A DNA stretch of 29,124 bases from DAOUAE01 sp034433795. GTDB taxonomy: Bacteria; Chloroflexota; UBA6077; FW602-bin22; DAOUAE01. Positions within the stretch are counted from its first letter, which is position 1. Every line of letters starts with the position of its first letter. A program made the position numbers and the translations under genes. Positions 14,736-22,382 of the stretch are shown one piece after another. A model generated the notes under the pieces. That model was not told where the DNA came from. It ran no database searches and saw nothing but the letters and a program-made list of their open reading frames with translations. The stretch covers positions 1-29,124 of the forward strand of contig DAOUAE010000072.1 in NCBI GenBank assembly GCA_034433795.1. The letters run 5' to 3'.

Positions 14736-15065
14736 GGGCGACTTGCCCTCGCCCGAAGGGTAGGCACCTTCCTTCCGTTCCTCGGGCTTGAGTACCCAGA
14801 GACCTCTCTCCCCTCAAGCCCGCCCTCCTCACCGGGTCGTGGGAGCGGTGGAAGAGAGGCCCGGGTCTTCCCCCTGGTGGAGGGCCGGCGTGCGCTCATG
14901 CGCGCTTTTCCTGACCAGGTGGAAGAGAGGAGCCGGCTCCTCTCGACGGGTCTCCGGCGCGAAAGGCGCGCCGATCGGGAGTGCGGAAAGACCGGAGGAC
15001 CGGGCGTGGGCCAGTCGCCGGCCGGGGACAGGGTCCCGGCCGGAAGCGGGGCGAACCCGCGCCGC
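14736..15065. other. Gap without a recognisable gene; 13-base direct repeat
   Basis: I see no gene here. The exact 13-mer GGTGGAAGAGAGG occurs at 14847-14859 and 14918-14930, 71 bases apart. The stretch forms the border between the mobile region on the left and the amtB operon on the right. Confidence 0.4.
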
Positions 15066-15098
15066 AAAAAGACGGGGCACCGGGATCCCGGTGCCCCG
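15066..15098 (-). terminator. Rho-independent terminator of the amtB operon
   Basis: On the minus strand a perfect 12-bp stem (15086-15097 with 15074-15085, a continuous palindrome) is followed by GTCTTTTTG. It is placed 24 bases after the stop of the 44-residue peptide gene, so both genes appear to end here. Confidence 0.85.
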
Positions 15099-15121
15099 CG
15101 TCTTCTCGCCCGGCCCGACCG

Positions 15122-15256
15122 TCAGGCCGTGCTCTCGCGCTGGGCGACCGCCACCTCGGGCGTGGCGGCCTTCTCCGCCGGGCTGGCCGGGAGAACCACC
15201 CAGCCGGCGATGAGCCCGAGAAACGAGACCAGTGCGGCGATAAGCAGCGCGTCCAT
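15122..15256 (-). CDS. 44-residue single-pass membrane peptide downstream of amtB
   Basis: The ATG at 15256 follows a strong ribosome site (GGAGGGGAGAGG). The peptide starts MDALLIAALVSFLGLIAGWV, one clear transmembrane helix. It then has a short polar tail (ASPAEKAATPEVAVAQREST) and stops at 15122. It lies 72 bases after amtB and before the shared terminator, so it is very probably co-transcribed with the ammonium channel. Short ORF finders would miss it. The N-terminal helix and charged tail suggest a small subunit or regulator in the membrane. I do not recognise a family, and any link to ammonium transport is inference from position. Confidence 0.62.
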   Translation of the reverse strand: MDALLIAALVSFLGLIAGWVVLPASPAEKAATPEVAVAQRESTA

Positions 15257-15295
15257 CAACCTCTCCCCTCCGTCATTTGCGGTCTGGCTGGCGAT

Positions 15296-15318
15296 GGGCG
15301 GGGGAGAACCCCCCGCCC
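15296..15318 (-). repeat. Hairpin between amtB and the small peptide gene
   Basis: GGGCGGGGG at 15296-15304 pairs with CCCCCGCCC at 15310-15318. No U-run follows on the minus strand, so it is more likely an RNA stability or processing element, or a partial attenuator, than a terminator. Confidence 0.5.
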
Positions 15319-15328
15319 GGTTGGTCTC

Positions 15329-16564
15329 TCAGTACTGGTAGGCCGGCTCGCCGTGCTGCGAGACATCCAGCCCCAGCCGCTCCTCTTCCTCCGGCACCCG
15401 CAGCCCGACCAGCGCGTCCACCACCTTCAGGATGACGAAAGTCATCACCGCGACGAACACCCAGGTCGCCACCACCGCCACCGCCTGGATCCCTAACTGG
15501 GCCGGGTTGCCGAAGAGCAGGCCATCGGCTCCCGCCTCGTTGACCGCCTTGGTGGCGAAGAGCCCGGTGGCCAGGGCGCCCCAGGTCCCGCCGATGCCGT
15601 GCACGCCGAACACGTCCAGCGCGTCGTCGATCTGGTAGCGGTTCTTGAGCAGCTGGACGGCGGCGTAGCAGAAGACGCCGGCGCCCAGCCCGATGAGGAT
15701 GGCCGCCCGCACGTCCACGAAGCCGGAGGCCGGCGTGATGGCCACCAGCCCGGCCACCGCCCCCGCCGCTCCCCCGACCGCGCTGGGCCGCCCGGTGTGG
15801 GCCCAGCTCACGGTGATCCAGGTCAGGGCGGCCATGGCCGCCGCCGTGTTGGTGACGACGAAGGCGTTGACCGCCAGCGGCCCTGCCGCCAGCGCGCTCC
15901 CGGCGTTGAAGCCGAACCAGCCGAACCAGAGGAGCGCCGCCCCCAGCACGGTCATCGGCGCATCATGCGGCACCATGTGCTCGTGCCCCCAGCCGATGCG
16001 CCGGCCGATGACCAGGGCCGCCACCAGGGCCGAGACACCGGAGCTGATGTGCACGACCGTGCCGCCGGCGAAGTCGAGCGCCCCCAGACTCCGCAGCCAG
16101 CCTCCCATGCCCCAGACCCAGTGGGCCAGCGGGTCGTAGACGAAGGTGGCCCAGAGCAGGCTGAAGAGGACAAAGGCCTTGAAGCGCTTGCGCTCAGCGA
16201 AGGCCCCGGTGATGAGCGCCGGGGTGATGATGGCGAACATCATCTGGAAGGCCATAAAAAGCTGATGCGGGATGGTGGGGGCGTAGTCTTTGTTGGGCTC
16301 CGCCCCGACACCTGTCAGCCCGATCCACTCCAGTCCACCGATGATCCCGCCCTTGTCGGGGCCGAAGGCCAGGCTGTAGCCCCAGAGGACCCACTGGACG
16401 CTGATGAGCGCCAGGATGAAGAAACTGTGCATGATGGTGGCCAGGACGTTCTTGCGCCGGACCAGCCCCCCGTAGAAGAACCCCAGCCCCGGTGTCATCA
16501 GCATAACCAGGGCGGTGGCGACCAGAACCCAGGCCGTATCCCCGGTGTTGATCTCTGCTGGCAT
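15329..16564 (-). CDS. amtB: Ammonium transporter AmtB
   Basis: A 411-residue channel of the Amt/Mep/Rh family that moves ammonium across the cytoplasmic membrane. It has about 11 hydrophobic segments. The twin pore histidines are H172 in FAGGTVVHISSG and H322 in DVFGVHGIGGTWG. The structural Asp is D164, and the FFYGGLVRRKN signature follows the first helix. The ATG at 16564 (after TAGGAGAGAAG) was chosen over a longer upstream frame that has only low-complexity residues. Most amtB genes are paired with glnK, the PII regulator that blocks the channel. None is next to it here; instead a 44-residue membrane peptide follows. The C-terminal tail (PEEEERLGLDVSQHGEPAYQY) keeps the acidic stretch expected of family members. 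Confidence 0.95.
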   Translation of the reverse strand: MPAEINTGDTAWVLVATALVMLMTPGLGFFYGGLVRRKNVLATIMHSFFILALISVQWVLWGYSLAFGPDKGGIIGGLEWIGLTGVGAEPNKDYAPTIPHQLFMAFQMMFAIITPALITGAFAERKRFKAFVLFSLLWATFVYDPLAHWVWGMGGWLRSLGALDFAGGTVVHISSGVSALVAALVIGRRIGWGHEHMVPHDAPMTVLGAALLWFGWFGFNAGSALAAGPLAVNAFVVTNTAAAMAALTWITVSWAHTGRPSAVGGAAGAVAGLVAITPASGFVDVRAAILIGLGAGVFCYAAVQLLKNRYQIDDALDVFGVHGIGGTWGALATGLFATKAVNEAGADGLLFGNPAQLGIQAVAVVATWVFVAVMTFVILKVVDALVGLRVPEEEERLGLDVSQHGEPAYQY

Positions 16565-16834
16565 CTTCTCTCCTACCCTGCCGCCAGGATCGGCAGCCGG
16601 TGCTCCGGCTCTCCCTCTCCCCACCGAACCGGTCGCCCGGGCCTCTCCCGTCCGGTGTCGCGCCCCGGCGGCCGCCCGGTCCCACGGGTCCAGGCCGGGA
16701 CCGCCGCCGGTGTCAGAGGGAGGACCGGTCAAGGTGGTCGCGGCCGACCACCCCTGGCCGCGCTGCCACCCTCACTATACCCCCGGGCCAGACTCCCGGC
16801 CACGGATGCGGGGCACGAAACTCATCCCCGCCGG

Positions 16835-16883
16835 TTTGGGCGGACAGTCCAAACCGGCCGCCGCTTTGGGTACGACGCCCAAA
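16835..16883 (+). promoter_or_regulatory. Two TTTGG-N9-CCAAA dyads, 30 bases apart
   Basis: Dyads at 16835-16853 and 16865-16883 share TTTGG-N9-CCAAA; the second extends to TTTGGG-N7-CCCAAA. Their starts are exactly 30 bases apart, close to three helical turns, so two dimers would bind the same face. They lie 47-95 bases before the glycosyltransferase ATG and 270-320 bases before amtB, in the 365-base divergent gap. A minus-strand TATAGT (16774-16779) may be the -10 box of amtB. Confidence 0.5.
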
Positions 16884-16929
16884 CGCCACCCTGGCACGTT
16901 CCCTGCCCGGACCGGCCGGGGAGAGCACC

Positions 16930-18069
16930 ATGCCCCCGACCGCGATCGTCCACCTCGTCGGCACCGGCGACCCGGCCCGCTGCGCGGTCACCCACTACAC
17001 CCACCACCTGGTGGCGGCCCTCCGGGCGCTGGGCCTGCCGGCCACGATCCAGACCCTCCCTCCCGACCGGCGCTGGGACCTGGCCGGCGTCCTCCGGCTG
17101 GCCCTCGCCCTCCGCCGGGCTGCCGTCGTCCACCTCCAGTGGGCGCCCCTCTCGTTCGGCACCGCCCGGGCCCCGGCCCTCCTGCCGCTCCTGCTGCCGG
17201 GGCGCTTTTATGTCACACTGCACGAATACGGCGGCGAGTGGGTGCCACCGGGCCTCTCGCTCGGCCTCTGGCGCCGTCTGGCCGGCTGGGGCGAGCGCCG
17301 CGCCCTCTGGGAGCGCGACACCCTCACCCTGGCCACCGCCGCCCGACGGGTGGTGGTGACCAACGACCACCATCGCCAGGTCCTCCTCCGGCGCGTCCCC
17401 GGCCTGGCCGCCCGGACGGTGCTCATCCCCATCGGCCCCAACATCCGGCCGCTGGCCACCGCGGCCGCGGCGGCCGCCCGGCGGGCCCCTTTTGGCGGCC
17501 GGCCGCTCCTCGTCTTCTTCGGCTTCGTCCACCCGGTCAAGGGACTCGAGGACCTGCTCCAGGCTCTGGCCCGGCTGCCCGCCGGCCGGCGGCCAGCCCT
17601 GGCGGTGGTCGGCGGCTTTGAGACGGCCGCCCTGGCCGGGCCGGCGGCGGCCGCCTACCGGGCGGCGCTCCAGCGGCAGGTTCGGGATCTGGGGCTGCAG
17701 GCCGACGTCGTCTTCACCGGGCACCAGCCCGAGGCCGTGGTCTCCGCCTACCTCCGGGCAGCCGATCTCGTCGTCCTGCCCTTCCGGGGCGGGGCCAGCA
17801 CCAAAAACGGGGCTCTCCTGGCCGCCTGGGCCCACGGCGCGCCGGTGCTGACCACCGCGGCCACCCCCGTGGACCCCCTCCTTCGGCACGGCGAGACCGT
17901 CTTTCTGGTTCCGCCGCGCGACCCGGTGGCTCTGGCCCTGGCCATCGACCAGCTCCTGGCCAACCCGCGGCTCCGGGCCCATCTGGGCGCCGGCGGCCGG
18001 GAGACGGCCGGCCGCTTCGCCTGGGAGGCCATCGCCCGGGCCCACCGGGCGCTCTACGCCATTGGTTAA
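16930..18069 (+). CDS. GT4-type glycosyltransferase
   Basis: A 379-residue GT-B fold glycosyltransferase that would transfer a sugar from a nucleotide sugar. The N-terminal domain opens with IVHLVGTGDPARCAVTHYTH. The C-terminal Rossmann half has the acceptor/donor loop FFGFVHPVKGLEDLLQAL and then VVFTGHQPEAVVSAYLRAAD, LVVLPFRGGASTKNGALLAA and HGAPVLTT, which form the nucleotide-sugar site. The usual E-x7-E pair is not clear; the loop is of the GAS-x-x-x-G type found in one GT4 subgroup. No signal peptide or membrane helix is seen, so it acts in the cytoplasm or at the inner membrane face. Its stop overlaps that of ndh tail to tail (TTAA). The acceptor is unknown; no polysaccharide cluster surrounds it. 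Confidence 0.85.
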   Translation: MPPTAIVHLVGTGDPARCAVTHYTHHLVAALRALGLPATIQTLPPDRRWDLAGVLRLALALRRAAVVHLQWAPLSFGTARAPALLPLLLPGRFYVTLHEYGGEWVPPGLSLGLWRRLAGWGERRALWERDTLTLATAARRVVVTNDHHRQVLLRRVPGLAARTVLIPIGPNIRPLATAAAAAARRAPFGGRPLLVFFGFVHPVKGLEDLLQALARLPAGRRPALAVVGGFETAALAGPAAAAYRAALQRQVRDLGLQADVVFTGHQPEAVVSAYLRAADLVVLPFRGGASTKNGALLAAWAHGAPVLTTAATPVDPLLRHGETVFLVPPRDPVALALAIDQLLANPRLRAHLGAGGRETAGRFAWEAIARAHRALYAIG

Positions 18070-19472
18070 ATATGGCCCAGCGGCAGCGGCTGGGGCCGCA
18101 GGTCCAGGCGGGCGATGTCCGGCTCGGCGAAGGTCCGGAGCAGCCAGTCGCCCAGGACGCGCAGCCGGGTGCCGGTCCCCAGCAGCCGACCCAGGTAGTA
18201 CAGGCGCCAGAGGAGCCAGGCTGGTAGGCCCGTCAGAACGAGGTTCCCCACCTTGGCCACGGCGTCGCGCTCGCCCAGCGAGAGCATATCGCCCAGGTAG
18301 CGGTAGGTGAAGGGCGCGGGCTCGCGCCCGGCCAGACGGTCGGCCAGGATGCGGGCCACCGCCTCGGCCTGCTGGATCGCCACCTTGGCGTCGGGGGGAA
18401 GCGGCCGGCCGGTGGTCGGGTCGGTGTACTGGGCGCAATCGCCGATGGCGTAGACGCCGGGGTGCTCGACCAGTTCCAGGAACTCGTCGACGACCACCGT
18501 GCCACCGCGGCCGTGGGGCACCGGCAGGCCGGCCACCAGCGGATGAGCCCGGATGCCGGCGCACCAGATGACCGTCCGCCCGCGGAGACGCTCGCCGGTG
18601 TGGGTCTCGATGCCCTCGGGGCTGACGCGGGCGACACTGGTCTCGGTGCGGATCTCGACCCGTTTGCGGCGCAGGACGGCGGTGGCGGCCGCCCCAAGGC
18701 GCGGGTCCAGCGTGGGCACCAGCCGCGCCTGGGCCTCGACCAGAACGATCCGCACCTCGTCGAAACTCAGGTCGGGGTAGAGGCCGATCAGGCTGTGGTG
18801 GATGAAGTCGTGCAGCGCCGCCGCCAGTTCGACGCCGGTCGGACCCCCGCCGCAGATGATGAAGGTCAGGAGCTCCCGCCGGCGGTCGGGGTCCGGCTCG
18901 GCGGTGGCCTGCTCCAGGGCGTCGATGACCCGGTTGCGGACGCTGACGGCGTCGCCCACCTCCTTGAACGGGAGACTGTAGCGCTCAGCCTCGGGCACGC
19001 CGAAGAAGTTAACGACCGATCCCAGAGCCAGGACCAGGTAGTCGAAGGGGATGGTGCCGACGGTGGTGTGGACCAGACGGTTCTCCAGGTCGAGGCCGGT
19101 GACCTCGGCCTGGCGGAAACGGAAGCGCGGGCGCCGCAGGAGCGAGCGCACCGGGAAGCAGACGTGCCGCGGCTCGACCAGCCCCCCGGCCACCATCGTC
19201 AGCATCGGCGTGAACAGATGGTAGTTGTGCTGGTCGATGAGGGTGATGTCCACGGTGGGGTCGCCCTGGAGACGGCGGCTCAGGTGGAGGGCGGTGAAGA
19301 GGCCACCGAAGCCGGCCCCCAGGATCACCACCCGCTGGCGGGTCCGTCCCACGGCGGCGGCCAGTCGGGCCATCTCCCGACGCGCCCGCCAGCCGCGCCA
19401 GAACCGCCAGCCGAGATAGCCGCCGGCGGCCGCCAGGACCACCAGCCGGGGTGAGAGTCGCAACCGGTTCAT
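18066..19472 (-). CDS. ndh: Type II NADH:quinone oxidoreductase (NDH-2)
   Basis: A 468-residue single-subunit FAD enzyme that passes electrons from NADH to quinone without pumping protons. The FAD Rossmann motif is VVILGAGFGGLFTALHL (residues 48-64) and the NADH motif FIICGGGPTGVELAAAL. The quinone-site AIQQAE and the FAD-contacting YAIGDCAQ are also present. Unusually the N-terminus carries a hydrophobic segment (LVVLAAAGGYLGWRFWRGW) that may anchor it in the membrane, in addition to the usual C-terminal amphipathic region (LPAWLLWRLYYLGRLL). The ATG at 19472 has GGAGGAGAG just upstream. It is convergent with the glycosyltransferase gene. Confidence 0.93.
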   Translation of the reverse strand: MNRLRLSPRLVVLAAAGGYLGWRFWRGWRARREMARLAAAVGRTRQRVVILGAGFGGLFTALHLSRRLQGDPTVDITLIDQHNYHLFTPMLTMVAGGLVEPRHVCFPVRSLLRRPRFRFRQAEVTGLDLENRLVHTTVGTIPFDYLVLALGSVVNFFGVPEAERYSLPFKEVGDAVSVRNRVIDALEQATAEPDPDRRRELLTFIICGGGPTGVELAAALHDFIHHSLIGLYPDLSFDEVRIVLVEAQARLVPTLDPRLGAAATAVLRRKRVEIRTETSVARVSPEGIETHTGERLRGRTVIWCAGIRAHPLVAGLPVPHGRGGTVVVDEFLELVEHPGVYAIGDCAQYTDPTTGRPLPPDAKVAIQQAEAVARILADRLAGREPAPFTYRYLGDMLSLGERDAVAKVGNLVLTGLPAWLLWRLYYLGRLLGTGTRLRVLGDWLLRTFAEPDIARLDLRPQPLPLGHI

Positions 19473-19809
19473 CGCTCTCCTCCACGGGTGCGGGATCGAC
19501 CGGTCGCACCGCTTGCAAGGGCCGGACCAGCCGGGATCGCCCCGAGACGGCGGCGGGCGCGATGGCGCTCTGGCCCTCCCCGCCGCCTCTGCGGGCGACA
19601 CTGCGCGGGATTCAACCGCCGGGCTCTGAGCCGGCTGGGTTGCAGCGTGCAGATGGCGTCAACCCGGCCCTCATCCGGCGCGGGCGGCTCGCTGCCTTTC
19701 GGGCCGGGGGACAGGGTCAACGGGGAAGCTGTCGCCCCAACGAGGCGCGGACCAGTCTGGCGACGACCGCGCCTCATCCCGCCGGGGCTCGTCCTGGGGA
19801 TCGCGTCTC
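19473..19809. other. Intergenic gap, no gene seen
   Basis: This 337-base GC-rich gap separates ndh from the end of the glycoside hydrolase gene; both are on the minus strand. It must hold the ndh promoter, but I cannot point to convincing boxes. There is no strong terminator for the upstream gene. Confidence 0.4.
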
Positions 19810-21066
19810 TCACCGCACCGTTCGGCCGATCAACCGCCGGTAGGCGTCGTAGGCCGGCTTCGGCTGGCCCCGGGCGTCCAGGAGGCCGTGGGCGCGGGCC
19901 TGAACGTCCCGGGGGAAGGTCGGCGGATAATCAAAGAGCTGAAACCAGAAGACCCTGGTCGCTCCCAGTTCGTGCAGCGCGAAGGGCAGCATCTCCTCCA
20001 GCCATCGCGCCTGGCCTTCCGGCCCCTGATAGCGGGGGTCTTTTTGCCGGGACGGCTCGCTGGAGTACCCGATTTCGGTGATCCAGAGCGGTTTGTCCGC
20101 TGCCCCGTACCGGGCCAGCACCTGTCGCAGCGCCGTGAACTTCCGCTGGGCGATCTCCTTCGGAAAGTAGCAGTGCACGTTCATGATGTCGAAGGAGCGG
20201 GCGGCCGGATGGACCGGGTCGCCCAGGATGGTCGGGAGAAACGTCTGGGGCTCCTCGCTCATGGCCAGCCCGCCGAGGAGGACCTGGGCCTGCGGGTCGG
20301 CGCGCTTGATCGTCTGGTAGGTCACGGCCAGGAGCTCGGCGTACTGCTGGGGGGTCCCGGCCCAGAAGCCCCGGAGGTCTGGCTCGTTCCATATCTCCCA
20401 GTGGCGGATGTCGGCCCTGTAGCGGGAGACGGTCTGGAATACATAGTCGGCCCACGCCGCGAGGTCGCGCGGTGGGAAGCGGGTCGGATCGACCTCCGGC
20501 GGGAGGGTGCGCGGGGCGGTCGTGTTCCAGACCGTGGCGAAGCCCAGGAGGCCCAGGATCTGCAGGCCGCTCGCCCGCGCGAGTCTCACCTGCGCGTCGT
20601 AACCGGCCTCCGCAAAGCGGTAGGGGGCCCCGGCCTGGGGCTGGACGATGGCGTACCAGATCCCGAAGCGGATCCAGCCGATGCCGGCCTGCCCGGCCAG
20701 CTGGATGGCCCGCGGCATCACCTCTGCGTCCCGTACGGCCCCCAGACTCACCCCATAGGCATCGCCCGGGCTGGCGGTCGGTGTCGTCACCGGCACGGTC
20801 TGCGGCCGGAGGGTTGGCGTCGGTGGTGCGGTCGGCTGTCCGGGCGTTGGTGTAACCGGTCGCGCCGGGGTGGCCGTTGCGCTCACCGGCGTGGGGCTTG
20901 GTGGAATAGGCGTGGAGGTGATCCCGGAGCCGGGCCGCCCCTCGGGAGTTGGGGTGGCCGTCAGCGGGGTCGGCCCGCTGGGCGTGGGCGGTGGTAGCGG
21001 CCGCGCCCCGCGACAGGCCGCGAGCACCAGAGCCACCGCCAGGGCGGAAACAAGGGCCCTGATCAT
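19810..21066 (-). CDS. Lipoprotein with clan-A glycoside hydrolase domain
   Basis: A 418-residue exported protein. The start was put at the second ATG (21066), 10 bases after AAGGAGG; the first ATG (21075) is too close to it. A signal peptide ends in the lipobox LAAC with the lipid-carrying Cys at 18. About 85 residues of Thr/Pro linker follow. The catalytic domain is a TIM barrel of the GH39/GH5 type: the acid/base Glu is in HWEIWNEPDLRGFW and the nucleophile in KPLWITEIGYSS, and GIGWIRFGIWYAIVQPQ is the N-terminal strand. It should cleave a beta-linked polysaccharide or glycoside outside the membrane; the substrate is unknown. Chloroflexota often build surface enzymes this way. It stands alone as a transcription unit. 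Confidence 0.87.
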   Translation of the reverse strand: MIRALVSALAVALVLAACRGARPLPPPTPSGPTPLTATPTPEGRPGSGITSTPIPPSPTPVSATATPARPVTPTPGQPTAPPTPTLRPQTVPVTTPTASPGDAYGVSLGAVRDAEVMPRAIQLAGQAGIGWIRFGIWYAIVQPQAGAPYRFAEAGYDAQVRLARASGLQILGLLGFATVWNTTAPRTLPPEVDPTRFPPRDLAAWADYVFQTVSRYRADIRHWEIWNEPDLRGFWAGTPQQYAELLAVTYQTIKRADPQAQVLLGGLAMSEEPQTFLPTILGDPVHPAARSFDIMNVHCYFPKEIAQRKFTALRQVLARYGAADKPLWITEIGYSSEPSRQKDPRYQGPEGQARWLEEMLPFALHELGATRVFWFQLFDYPPTFPRDVQARAHGLLDARGQPKPAYDAYRRLIGRTVR

Positions 21067-21570
21067 GTCTGCCATGCCTCCTTCGTTCCCCCTGCGCTGA
21101 AAGACGCCGCCGGGAGGGCAAAAGTTCCCCGTGTCGGCGGTGGTCTGTCACCCGAGTGTGGCATGGGCGGTCGGCAGCCACGCCACCGGGGGTCTGGGAG
21201 GGTCCCGGCCCCACCGCTGCACCGCCGGGTCTCCACGCAATCGATAGATCGGCTCGGCGGCGGATCTCCAGCACGAGCCCGATGCCGTGCGGAGATGGCG
21301 TCCGCTCCTGGTCCCGGCCGCAGGGGGCGCGACAGTTTGTGACGGGCGGCGATGATCGTGAGCCGCCTCGGGCGGCAGACGGTGTGGCCGGAATCAGGAG
21401 AGGGCCGGGGTGGAGGACCGGCCTGAGCCCACGGCCACCTCACGGACGCTCCGCTGGACCGTCCGTGGCAAAGGCGCACCGCCGATGCCCAGAGGCGCAC
21501 GGACACGGCCGGCCGGTGGGGACGGGACGCCGCACGGTGCTCCCGCCTGAGGCGATCGCCGTGCAGGCTC
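21067..21570. other. Intergenic gap, no gene seen
   Basis: About 500 bases between the glycoside hydrolase gene and the terminator of the small acidic protein gene. Open frames here have composition-driven Arg/Pro/Gly content and no family features. I see no RNA gene or clear promoter. Confidence 0.4.
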
Positions 21571-21606
21571 CCGAAACAAAGAGAGGCGCGGGGACCCGCG
21601 CCTCTC
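21571..21606 (-). terminator. Rho-independent terminator of the acidic protein gene
   Basis: A perfect 12-bp stem (21581-21592 with 21595-21606) is followed on the minus strand by TTTGTTTCGG. It lies 24 bases past the stop of the 21630-21908 gene, which supports that gene being real. Confidence 0.85.
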
Positions 21607-21629
21607 GCCGATCTTCCCTCGGGGACCGG

Positions 21630-21908
21630 TCAGTCTTCGGCTCCCTCCTGGACCGTTCCTTCCTGCTCGTGCTCCTGCTCCTGCTCGACCGTCGCGTGGT
21701 CCTCCTGCTCGGCCACCTGGTCGTCGTGCTCCTCCGCTTCGACCGCCTCGTCCGCCTCGCGGTGCTCGGCCTGCTCGGTCTGGACCTGGGGGCCGGACCG
21801 GCCGGTTGTCCCACCCGGGGCAGCCCCGGCCAGGGTGACCCCACCGAGCAGCAGGAGCGCTCCCAGCAGGCCAACAGCGCCCAGACGAACCAGAATGCGC
21901 GAAAGCAT
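21630..21908 (-). CDS. Small secreted Glu/Gln/His-rich acidic protein
   Basis: A 92-residue protein with a classical signal peptide (RILVRLGAVGLLGALLLLGG, cleavage probably after AGA near residue 29). The mature part of about 60 residues is almost entirely Glu, Gln, Asp, His, Ala and Val (HREADEAVEAEEHDDQVAEQ), with at least five histidines and no Cys or aromatic residue. It is likely a disordered or helical, strongly acidic secreted peptide. Metal binding or buffering is possible. The ATG at 21908 follows AGGAGG, and the gene has its own terminator and an upstream dyad at 21967-21979, so it is a separate regulated unit. I do not recognise a family. Confidence 0.75.
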   Translation of the reverse strand: MLSRILVRLGAVGLLGALLLLGGVTLAGAAPGGTTGRSGPQVQTEQAEHREADEAVEAEEHDDQVAEQEDHATVEQEQEHEQEGTVQEGAED

Positions 21909-21966
21909 CGTTCCCTCCTGGAAGTGGTGTGTCTTGAAGCTAACCGCGAGAAGTCCGCGCTGTCAT

Positions 21967-21979
21967 CCCCTATATGGGG
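21967..21979 (-). promoter_or_regulatory. CCCC-TATAT-GGGG dyad upstream of the acidic protein gene
   Basis: A 13-base dyad with C4 and G4 arms around TATAT, 59 bases upstream of the ATG. Outside it the minus strand reads TACCCC...GGGGAT, which resembles operators of the CsoR/RcnR metal-sensor family (TACCC-N-GGGTA type). A weak -35 (ATGACA, 21959-21964) lies directly downstream of it. The family link is only a resemblance. Confidence 0.4.
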
Positions 21980-22312
21980 TAGTAGCCCCTGGCCCATTCT
22001 GGCTAGTCCGACTCCGCCCAGGGCAGGGCGGGCGGGGAAGGTACCGTGCTCTCCGGGCCCAGCGCCCGGACCGTGCGGGGCTGAGGCCCCCAAAGGTTGT
22101 CGTCTGAAAGCTGTGAGCACATCCCCCTGATGGCGCCCGATGCCTGGCTATCGGAGAAAGCCGGCAAAACCACGGTCGCGTGCTGCGCTGCCGGGCCGCT
22201 CGGGCCAGCGGGCTATCCTTAGACTCTTAGAGTGTTTGTCTCTCAGGCATATCCTATGGAGCGTCGACCCGCTGCACCCTCTCCCCCGTTCGAAGGCCAG
22301 GACATACGCCTC
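21980..22312. other. Divergent gap, no gene seen
   Basis: Between the acidic protein gene and the ABC transporter promoter. Base composition falls from strongly GC-rich to mixed within this stretch, near 22200. No gene or repeat was recognised. Confidence 0.4.
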
Positions 22313-22341
22313 TTGACAGTGGAGAGCCTCCCTGCTACTTT
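22313..22341 (+). promoter_or_regulatory. Sigma-70 type promoter of the ABC importer operon
   Basis: A perfect -35 box TTGACA (22313-22318), a 17-base spacer and the -10 box TACTTT (22336-22341). Transcription would start near 22348, about 35 bases before the ATG at 22383, which has GGAGGG at 22372-22377. Confidence 0.65.
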
Positions 22342-22382
22342 GTCTTCCGGTATTTCGTAGTGGCTGACTATGGAGGGCAAAG

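Noticed and set aside
16774..16860. A riboswitch or leader RNA upstream of amtB
   Set aside because: Only the two TTTGG dyads are visible; no known conserved leader motif was recognised and the -10 box is weakly supported.
15599..17359. A 586-codon plus-strand open frame opposite amtB
   Set aside because: Long only because of high GC; its residues are Arg/Pro/Gly/Asp-rich and it lies antisense to the well-supported AmtB frame.
16822..18564. A 580-codon minus-strand open frame opposite the glycosyltransferase
   Set aside because: Low-complexity Gly/Arg/Pro composition; antisense to a clear GT4 protein and overlapping the end of ndh.
21156..22130. A 324-codon plus-strand open frame with a Leu-rich centre
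   Set aside because: It is the reverse shadow of the acidic protein gene (Glu/Gln codons read backwards as Leu/Val) and crosses its terminator; no family features or ribosome site.
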